Positions 6,759-13,794 of a DNA stretch of 20,599 nt are shown here, in pieces; the stretch's first letter is position 1; every line of letters begins with the position of its first letter. The stretch comes from Candidatus Nanohaloarchaea archaeon. GTDB taxonomy: Archaea; EX4484-52; GLR71. The stretch lies in assembly GCA_030671745.1 (NCBI GenBank), contig DAOVHT010000007.1, forward strand, positions 1 to 20,599, in the 5' to 3' direction. The notes under the pieces were generated by a model. The model had not been told where the DNA came from. It did no database searches and saw nothing but the letters and a program-made list of their open reading frames with translations. The translations under genes were made by a program, and so were the position numbers.

Positions 6759-7580
6759 ATGTCTTTGAGTGAATCAGATTATAGTATAGAGTATTCGTTA
6801 GTTAAGGGAATACCCGTTCATAATATTTTTATAAGGATTAATGATGAGTTTACGGATTATCTAAAACAGTCAGAGCCAAATAAAGACAAGTATGATACAA
6901 TTGTACTTAATGCTATGAAACTTAATAATTTTTCCGAAGGTAGTATTGAGTTTGCAAAAGAAAATGGTTTATGTAATTGGGACGATGGAATATTGGATAA
7001 TCTTATTTTACCTACGGCTAGTGCTGTTGGTTTAGTTATTGAACATGATACTGAGTATGGGACAATATATCGGTCACATAATGTGGATACTTTTGCCAAG
7101 ATGTCTGTTATTATGACTGTCATTACAAATTATCTTTCAGGTATGAGTATGTCTTTTGAACATTTTAATAATGGTGACATAAATAATTATAAGATATGGT
7201 ATGATCAGAATGATAGGATTCCATATCATGATATTTCTGTAGAGATTTCAGAGGATTTTTCAGAATATTTGAAAAGTTCAGAGGTCAATAAAGAGAATTA
7301 TGATAAACTTGCTATAGATGCTATGGAAATTTGTGATGTAGATTCATCATTTATTGAGGCTGCAGAGAGAAGCGGTGTTTGTGATTGGGATGGAGGGTTA
7401 TTAAGACAAATTCTGTTACCTTATGGGTCTGCAACTGGTTTAATTATTGAAAATGACACGCCTTACGGAAATGTTTATCGGTCGCATAATTTGGATAGTC
7501 ATTCTCAGATGGCTGTTCTTATGGCAGTAATTACAAGGTATCTTTCAGATATGGATGATAAGCTTTCATTTGATTTGTAG
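6759..7580 (+). CDS. Unknown protein made of two tandem copies of a ~112-residue domain
   Basis: A 273-residue acidic, soluble protein whose two halves are homologous: about residues 18-129 and 154-265, at a constant offset of 136. Shared blocks are the opening IPxHxIxxxI, YLKxSExNKxxYD, CxWDxGxL (Cys72/Trp74 and Cys208/Trp210), LPxxSAxGLxIExDTxYG, YRSHNxD (Arg105 and Arg241), and a closing MxVIMxVITxYLSxM helix. I recognise no family. The frame is open back to 6681, but a TATA box at 6727-6736 fits the ATG at 6759. It sits in a plus-strand block that separates two halves of the ATP synthase gene set and converges on the DUF3850 gene. Codons are AT-rich compared with the neighbouring malic enzyme gene. 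Confidence 0.78.
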   Translation: MSLSESDYSIEYSLVKGIPVHNIFIRINDEFTDYLKQSEPNKDKYDTIVLNAMKLNNFSEGSIEFAKENGLCNWDDGILDNLILPTASAVGLVIEHDTEYGTIYRSHNVDTFAKMSVIMTVITNYLSGMSMSFEHFNNGDINNYKIWYDQNDRIPYHDISVEISEDFSEYLKSSEVNKENYDKLAIDAMEICDVDSSFIEAAERSGVCDWDGGLLRQILLPYGSATGLIIENDTPYGNVYRSHNLDSHSQMAVLMAVITRYLSDMDDKLSFDL

Positions 7581-7591
7581 GGGATTTTAAT

Positions 7592-7891
7592 CTATTCATG
7601 ATTGAACTTCTTTCTAATTGCAAGGATTACAAAGCCATATTTGTCGATCTCTTCTTTGGTGTGATACTTTTCCATGTCCTTTGTGTTGAACTTGTATAGG
7701 ATTTCGCAGTCCTGCGTCTTGCCTGTAAGCTTATCTGTTCCGTCTTCCTGCTCTTTCAAAACTAATGTGTCGCCTTCTCTGCAATCAAAATCTGCAAGCC
7801 TTACTTCAAACCGTTTTGCGCCGTCATTCACTGCACTGAAATATTTTTCCTGAACTTTCTTTTCAATTTTTATTTTGTTCACTTTAATCAT
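7592..7891 (-). CDS. DUF3850/ASCH-like (PUA-fold) domain protein
   Basis: A 99-residue basic protein resembling the DUF3850 family of the ASCH/PUA-like fold, thought to bind RNA or nucleotides. Visible signs: the IKIEKKVQEKYFSAVNDGAK opening, the KRFEVRLADFD strand (family FEIR motif), GDTLVLKE, a TGK loop, and the closing strand YGFVILAI. These positions match the usual pattern of a gene product that is almost entirely this one domain. It starts 18 bases after the subunit I stop codon on the same strand, so it is probably the last gene of the H-I transcript. Any link to the ATP synthase is unknown. The fold assignment is from motif memory. Confidence 0.75.
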   Translation of the reverse strand: MIKVNKIKIEKKVQEKYFSAVNDGAKRFEVRLADFDCREGDTLVLKEQEDGTDKLTGKTQDCEILYKFNTKDMEKYHTKEEIDKYGFVILAIRKKFNHE

Positions 7892-7909
7892 TTCATGTAA
7901 TATCTTTAA

Positions 7910-9691
7910 TTATTTGCTGTATCTGTTCCTGTTCTTCAACGGTCTGAATTCTTCACCGCCAGATTCATAGAACCTTTCAAAGAACTCTACATAGTGCAGT
8001 CGCATCGAATGGACAAATGCGCTCACCACATTCAATGCCATGTTGAAGCTGTGGCCGATAATAAATACCAGTCCTGCAAGGATGATCGATACTTTTGCGG
8101 CTGCCGTGACACCCATGTTTATCACGAACTGGAGCCAGGAGGTGGCAACCGCCAAGGCCATGAGACGTATGTATGAGATCCAGGATCCGAAAAATGATGG
8201 TACTGATAATATGCCTGTCGGTCCGTCTTTTGACCTGTAGGTGATGGTGGCTACAATTAGGATGTATCCTATCTCTTTCGGTATTCCTTGTCCGATGACC
8301 AATATTGCGACACCTGCCTCAAGGGATATCCAGGACAAGGGGTCAAGGATGCTTCTGCTTTTTGCTTTTATCTTTGAGTAAAGGTCAAGGGCGAGACCGA
8401 AGTTCATGTGGACAAGACCTATCATTAAAGATATCTTCAATATTGTTATCGGGTCGCGGAGTGCGTCAAAGACTGATACGAAACCTAAGAAGTCACCGAA
8501 GACGCTTCCGAAAAGAAGACCGGTAACGATGGTTGCGACAGAGGATACCAGGGTTATGTAGGACAATGCTTTCAGGTCTTTATTTTCTGTCTTGAGATAG
8601 GCGAAAAGTGATGCTGCAAGGAGGATGAGACCGTAGGCTGCGTCTGTCAGCATTATTGCGAAAAATATAGGGAATCCGATGGCGATGAATATTGTTGGGT
8701 CGATCCCTTTGTATTCAGGGAGGCCGAACCATCTTGTCAATTTTTCAAAAGGTTGTGCAAAACCGGGATTTTTCAGTTTGATTGGCGGTTCTGTTTTTGG
8801 TCTTTGTGTATATACCACTATATTTTCGACTGTTTCAAGTTCTTTTATGTTATCTTTTGGTATCCAGCCATTCAGGATGAATGTTTTTTCTGTCCTGTTC
8901 AGAAGTTTTTCTTTTGATATTCTGGCTTTTATGTTTTTCCATCGCTCTTCATAGGCTAGGATCTTGTCTTTTTCTTTCTGGATTGATTTTTTAGAGTCTT
9001 TTATCTGGAGTGTTTCCATGTCTATGGTGCCTAATCCCTCTTTGATGTCTTTTATGTTATCCCTTATCGTTTTTGTTGTGTCTATGTCTTGCATTGATAT
9101 GTATTTATCAATGTCTGTCCAAGTATCTTTCTTTGCGATGAATAGGATGTATGTGGTGTCTTCTGTCTCGTCGATGATTTTCAGGTCACAGTAATCCTTT
9201 ATCTTGTCAAGATCTCTTGTCTTGATCGATGCGATTGAACTTATGAATCTTTTGTTATCAGAGAATGTATTGTCTTTTATGTTGGTATGCCTGAAATGGT
9301 TCAGGAAATCCAGTGTTTTTTCTTTAATCTTTTTTTGGTCATCAAGCTTTTTCTCGCTTTCAAGGATGTTTTTTGCAGTCTGGTGCATTTGTCCTATGTA
9401 TCTTTTTGAGACTGATGCAAAGGCGGTGTCTTCAGTTTCTGGTATCCTTATTATTCTTGTATCTTTCTTGAATATGTTCTTTTTTGTGTCAAGCACTTTC
9501 TTGATTGTCCTTATCTGTTCAAGATTGATGACAGTATCATGGATCAATTCTTTTGGGGTTTCTGGGTTGTCGGTCTTTTTTGTTTTTTTGATGTGTATGG
9601 TGCCTAATTGCTGTAATCTTTTTAGGATGTCGTCCCGGTCTCTTCTCAGCCCAAGGATGTATATCTCTTCCATCTTTTCGGGTCTGAACAT
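7910..9691 (-). CDS. atpI: V/A-type ATP synthase subunit I (a-type membrane subunit)
   Basis: A 593-residue subunit I, the stator membrane protein that forms the ion half-channels against the proteolipid ring. The N-terminal half (1 to about 335) is cytoplasmic, starting with the family-typical MFRPEKMEEIYILGL and containing two coiled-coil arms. The C-terminal half holds about seven or eight membrane helices, beginning in GFPIFFAIMLTDAAYGL. The essential arginines are visible: Arg509 in SYIRLMALAVA and Arg564 in FVHSMRLHYVEFF, matching the two buried arginines of yeast Vph1. The C-terminus FFERFYESGGEEFRPL is also typical. It is somewhat shorter than common archaeal versions (about 650). The ribosome site GTGATCC overlaps the stop codon of subunit H, so the two are translationally linked. 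Confidence 0.95.
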   Translation of the reverse strand: MFRPEKMEEIYILGLRRDRDDILKRLQQLGTIHIKKTKKTDNPETPKELIHDTVINLEQIRTIKKVLDTKKNIFKKDTRIIRIPETEDTAFASVSKRYIGQMHQTAKNILESEKKLDDQKKIKEKTLDFLNHFRHTNIKDNTFSDNKRFISSIASIKTRDLDKIKDYCDLKIIDETEDTTYILFIAKKDTWTDIDKYISMQDIDTTKTIRDNIKDIKEGLGTIDMETLQIKDSKKSIQKEKDKILAYEERWKNIKARISKEKLLNRTEKTFILNGWIPKDNIKELETVENIVVYTQRPKTEPPIKLKNPGFAQPFEKLTRWFGLPEYKGIDPTIFIAIGFPIFFAIMLTDAAYGLILLAASLFAYLKTENKDLKALSYITLVSSVATIVTGLLFGSVFGDFLGFVSVFDALRDPITILKISLMIGLVHMNFGLALDLYSKIKAKSRSILDPLSWISLEAGVAILVIGQGIPKEIGYILIVATITYRSKDGPTGILSVPSFFGSWISYIRLMALAVATSWLQFVINMGVTAAAKVSIILAGLVFIIGHSFNMALNVVSAFVHSMRLHYVEFFERFYESGGEEFRPLKNRNRYSK

Positions 9692-9697
9692 ATAGGA

Positions 9698-10021
9698 TCA
9701 CTTTTTATCTTCTGTGTCAAGGTCTTTTGCGATTAGGGTAAGCATCTCTTTCTTTTTGTCTTTGTATCTTTCCTCAAGTTGTCTTATGTTCTTGTCGGTC
9801 TCTTTGTCCATATCTAGTATCTCTTTCTCAATGAATTTTAATCGTTCAGTCTTTTGTATCTCCATCTTTTTTTTGACGGTCCTTTTATGCTCTTTAAGTT
9901 TTTGCAGGTTTGTTATCTTTTCAGATTTCAGTTTAAGGTCCCATCTCTTTTCAAGACGGCTTATATCTTTCTCGATTTTTCTCTCAGTATCTGTGATTTT
10001 TTCTATGGTGCGCTCTATCAT
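9698..10021 (-). CDS. ahaH: V/A-type ATP synthase subunit H (peripheral stalk coiled coil)
   Basis: A 107-residue protein that is almost entirely one charged helix, with Lys, Glu, Arg and Asp in heptad-like patterns and no Pro or Gly breaks. This is typical of the archaeal H (G-like) stalk subunit, which forms a coiled coil with subunit E. The assignment rests on size, composition and position: it is the first gene, directly before subunit I, as in most archaea. Its stop overlaps the ribosome site of atpI. A TATA box at 10043-10052 is centred about 26 bases before the ATG, suggesting a leaderless transcript. Its partner E lies about 5.5 kb away on the same strand, after an interruption by opposite-strand genes. 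Confidence 0.85.
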   Translation of the reverse strand: MIERTIEKITDTERKIEKDISRLEKRWDLKLKSEKITNLQKLKEHKRTVKKKMEIQKTERLKFIEKEILDMDKETDKNIRQLEERYKDKKKEMLTLIAKDLDTEDKK

Positions 10022-10042
10022 AGTCCTTATTTTGGTTGCTCT

Positions 10043-10052
10043 TGTATATATT
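10043..10052 (-). promoter_or_regulatory. TATA box of the H-I-DUF3850 transcript
   Basis: The minus strand reads AATATATACA, centred about 26 bases before ATG 10021. This predicts a transcript beginning at the start codon of subunit H. Confidence 0.45.
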
Positions 10053-10096
10053 GGTTTAATCGGTCTGCTGGTGGTGTGTATGTATGCCTGTAACCT

Positions 10097-10106
10097 ATTT
10101 ATATTA
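10097..10106 (+). promoter_or_regulatory. TATA box of the ZIP transporter gene
   Basis: ATTTATATTA lies about 32 bases before ATG 10134 and 23 before GTG 10125. The predicted start near 10127 favours the ATG, with a leader of only a few bases. Confidence 0.4.
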
Positions 10107-10133
10107 TGGTGCTAAATATCTGTTGTGGCTATT

Positions 10134-10865
10134 ATGGCTTTTGATAATGTAATGTTTTACAGTGTGCTTGCGGCTGTCATTACTGTAGTTTCGGCAGGCA
10201 TATTTTTGCATTATAAGAAGTGGACGCATCAGAATCTTGTGTTTCTGATCTCTTTCGCATCTGGGTTTCTGCTCTCTGCGGCATTCATACATCTGATTCC
10301 TGAAGCGATTGAACTATCCGGAAGTAATTCTATGCTGGTCCTTCTTTCGGGGTTTTTTCTGATATATCTCTTGGAGAAGACAATAATGATCCATTCGTGT
10401 GTTGAGGCAGGGGATGAGAAATGTGATGTTCATAAGATGGGGTTTGGTGCATTGATCGGGCTTTCGCTTCATTCGGTCTTTGACGGGGTTGCAATCGGTG
10501 CAGGTTTTGAGGTCAGCAATACCATAGGTCTTATTGCCGCAATAGGTGTTCTGATACATAAGCTACCGGAAGGTCTCTCTATCATGAGTGTCATGCTTGC
10601 GGCTGATTATAAAGAGAGGCCTGCAATGTTGCGTGTGGCATTGATTGCGCTTGGTACGCCAGTCGGTGCGTTGATATCGTATTTCTTCCTTACTGGAATC
10701 GTACCGTCTTTTATCGGTTATGCTCTTGCGTTCTCTGCGGGGACTTTCATCTATATTGCGGCATCAGATCTCATTCCACAGACGCATGACTGCAAAAGCA
10801 TCAATACTCTTGTCATGTTTGCACTGGGGATAATTACATTGTCTTCTGTCATGATGCTGTTCTGA
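10134..10865 (+). CDS. ZIP-family divalent metal transporter
   Basis: A 243-residue polytopic membrane protein of the ZIP family, which imports Zn2+ and sometimes Fe2+ or Mn2+. About eight hydrophobic helices are visible. The two signature metal-site helices are present: LHSVFDGVAIGAGF (His113, Asp117) and IHKLPEGLSIMSVM (His142, Glu146), followed by GTPVGALISYF. An earlier helix carries AAFIHLIPEAIEL. The loop between helices 3 and 4 is short, with HSCVEAGDEKCDVH supplying extra His and Cys that could bind metal. GTG 10125 is a possible alternative start. The gene is divergent from the ATP synthase H gene and converges on the ferredoxin gene. The preferred metal cannot be decided from sequence. 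Confidence 0.92.
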   Translation: MAFDNVMFYSVLAAVITVVSAGIFLHYKKWTHQNLVFLISFASGFLLSAAFIHLIPEAIELSGSNSMLVLLSGFFLIYLLEKTIMIHSCVEAGDEKCDVHKMGFGALIGLSLHSVFDGVAIGAGFEVSNTIGLIAAIGVLIHKLPEGLSIMSVMLAADYKERPAMLRVALIALGTPVGALISYFFLTGIVPSFIGYALAFSAGTFIYIAASDLIPQTHDCKSINTLVMFALGIITLSSVMMLF

Positions 10866-10867
10866 GA

Positions 10868-10898
10868 AAGTAGGAAGAAAAATAAGAAAAAGAATGTC
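10868..10898 (-). terminator. T-rich terminator-like tract after the ferredoxin gene
   Basis: Read on the minus strand, the bases just past the ferredoxin stop codon contain several T-runs (complement of AAAAATAAGAAAAAG at 10879-10893). Oligo-T tracts of this kind terminate archaeal transcription. It also lies between convergent genes. Confidence 0.35.
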
Positions 10899-10901
10899 TG
10901 T

Positions 10902-11072
10902 TTATTTTTTTATGCAATTTGCTGGGCAGATCTCTATACAGTCACCGCAGTCTGTACATTTCTTTGCGTCAACCACAGGACCTTTGTCGCCTTCGGTCAA
11001 GGCGCCCTGTCCGCATGTGCTGATACAGGCCATGCATTGCATGCAATCATCAAGATTTATCTTTACTGCCAT
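10902..11072 (-). CDS. Small 2[4Fe-4S] ferredoxin
   Basis: A 56-residue bacterial-type ferredoxin, a soluble electron carrier. The first cluster motif is CMQCMACISTC (Cys10, 13, 16, 20) and the second is CTDCGDCIEICP (Cys39, 42, 45, 49), the standard CxxCxxCxxxC pattern twice. The Pro usually after the fourth Cys is kept in the second motif but is Gly in the first. An extra Cys53 lies near the C-terminus. It starts at ATG 11072 with a GTGA-like site just upstream and ends with TAA. It is transcribed divergently from nrdD with about 320 bases between them. It is a plausible electron donor for the radical-SAM activase encoded downstream of nrdD, but that is inferred from position only. Confidence 0.93.
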   Translation of the reverse strand: MAVKINLDDCMQCMACISTCGQGALTEGDKGPVVDAKKCTDCGDCIEICPANCIKK

Positions 11073-11392
11073 AATATTCACGTTCGTATTTTTTGTCTGT
11101 TAGTTTTGTTGTTTAATGTTTTATTGTTGTGACTTATATATTTTTATCTCTTTTTATTTTTTGGTATTTTTTATTTGTTTTTGTTTTTTAGGTCAAGTGT
11201 GTTTTTTTGGATATATTGGGTGCATATCTGTCAAATGAACTACTACTAAATGAACCTTAATTACAATACTTTTATATTAATTTCGCAAAGACTATATTTT
11301 CCAATCAATATCCTTTTTAATCTTTCCCTACAAATATCTTTTACTTTTCAGATTAGTTGAAATTATTTGAGATTTTATATTTGGTGGGTTAG
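11073..11392. other. 320-base gene-free region between ferredoxin and nrdD
   Basis: An AT-rich divergent intergenic region with no convincing coding frame on either strand. It holds a TATA-like AAATATATAAG on the minus strand at about 11134-11145, which would give the ferredoxin a leader of about 40 bases. On the plus strand it has a TATA-like TTTTATATTA near 11270, which would give nrdD a leader of about 90 bases. A direct repeat AAATGAAC lies at 11233-11240 and 11248-11255. Many T-runs occur at 11140-11215. Confidence 0.5.
11233..11279 (+). promoter_or_regulatory. Putative nrdD promoter with upstream AAATGAAC direct repeat
   Basis: The TATA-like CTTTTATATTAA at 11269-11280 is preceded by two direct copies of AAATGAAC starting 15 bases apart. 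Such a pair just upstream of the TATA box is a plausible binding site for an activator of the reductase genes. No factor can be named. Confidence 0.3.
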
Positions 11393-13393
11393 ATGGCAAT
11401 TAAAAAAAATAGAGATTCTGAAGACAAGACACTTTTTGTGAGGACAAGCGATGATGACATAAGATCATGGGATAAAGTATTTATTGTAAAGTCGTTGATG
11501 TCTGAAGTTGGTATGCCCGAACCTGATGCAATTAAGGTTGCAACTGAAGTTGAGTTTTTCATAAAAAATTCTAATCTTAAATTTGTTTCAGCACCTCTTG
11601 TCCGAGAGATAACAAACACCAAACTTCTTGAGCATGGATATGAGAGTTACAGGAAAAGATATACACGTCTTGGTTTGCCACTCAATGACATGACTGATCT
11701 TTTTTTCAATAGCAATAAAGAAAATTCAAATGTCCATCATTCTTCTGAAGCCATAAATATGACAATATCTGGCATTGCAAAAAAAGAGTATGCGCTCCTT
11801 AATGTATTTTCAGATGATGTCGCGACTGCGCATCAGAACGGTACAATCCATCTTCATGATCTAGATTATATCGATAGGCCATACTGTACCGGTAATTCTA
11901 TTGAGTATCTTAAGAAGTTCGGACTGGTCATGGATGGTCGTGGTAATCTGACTGTTGCAAAACCTGCTAAGCACGCAGAAGTCCTGATCCTTCACCTTAC
12001 AAAGTTTGCAGCGGCACTCCAGGGGCAGTTTGCAGGAGCTATCGGTTGGGATGCGGTCAATCTTTTCCTTGCACCATATCTTGTCGGCATGAAAGAAGAA
12101 AAGATAAAGCAGCTCGCGCAAATGATGATCTATGAGTTTGCGCAGCAGGCAGTGTCAAGAGGTGGGCAGGTAACTTTTACGGATACTAATTATTTCTGGG
12201 AAGTGCCAAAACATTTCATGGATGTGCCGGCAATAGGTCCGGGTGGCAAGTTTACAGGTAACAATTATTCTGAGTATGAAGAGGAAGCTCAGTCTTTTGC
12301 AAAAGCTGCATTTGAAGTATATCTTAAAGGTGACGCATATGGTAGGCCATTCTTTTTTCCTAAACCTGACCTTCACATAACTGAGAGATTCTTCAAGACA
12401 GACGGCCATAAAGAGTTCATGGATCTTGCGACTGAAGTGGGAACTAAGATGGGCAATACTTATTTCATCTTTGATCGTGGGGATGAAGTTAAGATATCTG
12501 AGTGTTGCAGATTACAGTTCAAGTTGAATGAAAATGATCTTTTAGATGTAAAGCAACCATGGAAGATGCGGTATTCTGCAATGCAGAATGTGACTGTCAA
12601 TCTACCTCGGGCGGCTTATTGTTCTCGGGGTAATGAGGCTGTTCTTTTTGATAAGATATCTCAGGCCATGGAACTTGCAGCAAAGGCACATGTGCAGAAA
12701 AAACAGTTTATCGGAAAGATACTTGCTCTTGGGGCTTCTAGTTCATTACCGATACTTACGATGAATCTTGATGGTGAACCATATTATCGGTTTGATAGGG
12801 CATCGTTCCTTGTGGGTATGCTGGGTCTGAATGAGCTTGTGCAGTTTATGATAGGTAAAGAGCTGCATGAGACTACAGATGCTTATAAGTATGGGCTTAA
12901 GGTAATTGCATTCATGCGTAAGAAAGCTGAAGAGCTCGGGCATAAATATAGTATCCATATGCCTCTTGAGCAGACACCGGCTGAGTCAACGGCGTACAGG
13001 ATGGCAAAACTTGATATGGAACATTATCCTAATCCAACATCCAAGGTTGTCAAAGGGCAGGCAGGTACACCTTACATATATTATACGAATTCGACATATT
13101 TCAATATTGGTGCACCTATGTCTCCGATTGACAGAGTCACAAAGGAAGGGGCTTTCCATCCTATGATTGATGCAGGGGCCATGAGTCATGTATGGTTGGG
13201 TGAGAGTCAGTCTGATCCTCGTGCGCTTACGAACTTTGTTATGAAGACTTTCAAGAATACGATGAATACACAGATTGCATTCTCGCCGGAGATTACATTC
13301 TGTAAGACCTGTAACAATAAGATGAGCGGTCTTAAAGATAGATGTGACAAGTGCGCAAGTGTCAAGGTTGAGGGAATAACTCGTACTGAATGA
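11393..13393 (+). CDS. nrdD: Anaerobic (class III) ribonucleotide reductase, lacking the glycyl-radical C-terminus
   Basis: A 666-residue reductase of the class III type, which reduces ribonucleoside triphosphates to deoxy forms under anaerobic conditions. Residues about 14-95 form the regulatory ATP-cone (VRTSDDDIRSWDKVFIVKSL). The catalytic barrel follows, with NGTIHLHDLDYIDRPYC (Cys165), ECCRLQF (Cys371-Cys372) and LGLNELVQFM. The Zn site is Cys637/640 and Cys651/654. In family members this Zn site is followed by a TRVxGY-like loop carrying the glycyl radical and about 20 more residues. Here the protein ends VEGITRTE, so that Gly is missing. Neither other frame downstream encodes it. Ribosome site GGTGGG precedes the ATG. 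It is followed by a redoxin and nrdG. Confidence 0.93.
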   Translation: MAIKKNRDSEDKTLFVRTSDDDIRSWDKVFIVKSLMSEVGMPEPDAIKVATEVEFFIKNSNLKFVSAPLVREITNTKLLEHGYESYRKRYTRLGLPLNDMTDLFFNSNKENSNVHHSSEAINMTISGIAKKEYALLNVFSDDVATAHQNGTIHLHDLDYIDRPYCTGNSIEYLKKFGLVMDGRGNLTVAKPAKHAEVLILHLTKFAAALQGQFAGAIGWDAVNLFLAPYLVGMKEEKIKQLAQMMIYEFAQQAVSRGGQVTFTDTNYFWEVPKHFMDVPAIGPGGKFTGNNYSEYEEEAQSFAKAAFEVYLKGDAYGRPFFFPKPDLHITERFFKTDGHKEFMDLATEVGTKMGNTYFIFDRGDEVKISECCRLQFKLNENDLLDVKQPWKMRYSAMQNVTVNLPRAAYCSRGNEAVLFDKISQAMELAAKAHVQKKQFIGKILALGASSSLPILTMNLDGEPYYRFDRASFLVGMLGLNELVQFMIGKELHETTDAYKYGLKVIAFMRKKAEELGHKYSIHMPLEQTPAESTAYRMAKLDMEHYPNPTSKVVKGQAGTPYIYYTNSTYFNIGAPMSPIDRVTKEGAFHPMIDAGAMSHVWLGESQSDPRALTNFVMKTFKNTMNTQIAFSPEITFCKTCNNKMSGLKDRCDKCASVKVEGITRTE

Positions 13394-13410
13394 TTTTTGT
13401 TGTCATAAAA

Positions 13411-13435
13411 ATAGTATTTGTAAAATGAATACTAT
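13411..13435. repeat. 8-bp inverted repeat between nrdD and the redoxin gene
   Basis: ATAGTATT (13411-13418) and AATACTAT (13428-13435) form a perfect inverted repeat with a 9-base spacer, just past the nrdD stop codon. It could be an RNA hairpin at the nrdD 3' end or an operator for the redoxin-nrdG pair. Confidence 0.4.
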
Positions 13436-13533
13436 GATATCTATAATTCATGCCATAAAATCTTTTTAATGTGGGTGTGTTATAGATAGTACAGTCTTTT
13501 ATTTTTTCATTAAATCTAAAGAGGTAATATGAT

Positions 13534-13794
13534 ATGGAGATCAAAGTTTTCTGGCAGGCAAACTGTCCTAACTGCGCTCCTGCAAAACAGCTTGTCCGTG
13601 ATGTTGCAGGTAATACTGATGTTAAGGTCAGGGAATTGGATATTTCTGATATTGATGGAATGAGTGAAGCAGCATTCCATGCAGTCATGGGGACTCCGAC
13701 AACAATAATTGTTGACTCAAATGATTCAGAGATTGCCTCATGGAGATCGCAGGTCCCATCAAAAGAGGAGCTTTTGGATGCCATCAACTGTTGA
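13534..13794 (+). CDS. Thioredoxin/glutaredoxin-like redoxin next to nrdD and nrdG
   Basis: An 86-residue single-domain thioredoxin-fold protein. It begins with strand MEIKVFWQANC, has the active-site Cys11-Pro-Asn-Cys14 at the start of helix 1, and the cis-proline loop GTPTT (Pro55) facing it. The length matches NrdH-like or archaeal glutaredoxin-like proteins. An additional Cys86 is the last residue. Some class III reductases, such as that of Methanosarcina barkeri, are reduced by a dedicated redoxin instead of formate, and position here suggests that role. A strong ribosome site GAGGT lies 8 bases before the ATG. The last 17 bases overlap the nrdG start region, so the two genes are translationally coupled. 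Confidence 0.88.
   Translation: MEIKVFWQANCPNCAPAKQLVRDVAGNTDVKVRELDISDIDGMSEAAFHAVMGTPTTIIVDSNDSEIASWRSQVPSKEELLDAINC
13765..13770 (+). promoter_or_regulatory. Shine-Dalgarno site of nrdG inside the redoxin gene
   Basis: GAGGAG lies 7 bases before ATG 13778. It decides this start over the upstream ATG at 13709, whose extra residues are only the shadow of the redoxin gene. Confidence 0.6.

Noticed and set aside
9204..9695. Plus-strand open frame of about 160 codons opposite subunit I
   Set aside because: It is antisense to the conserved N-terminal half of atpI. Its Ser/Phe/Leu/Val-rich composition follows from the complementary Lys/Asp/Glu codons.
11393..13393. Intein within nrdD, as found in some archaea
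   Set aside because: The catalytic domain reads continuously with normal spacing and normal length, and there is no inserted block.
13394..13533. Hidden continuation of NrdD through a frameshift or intein
   Set aside because: Reading the other two frames after the last Zn cysteine gives stops or sequence without a Gly-Tyr loop, and no intein-like N-terminal Cys or splice motifs are seen.
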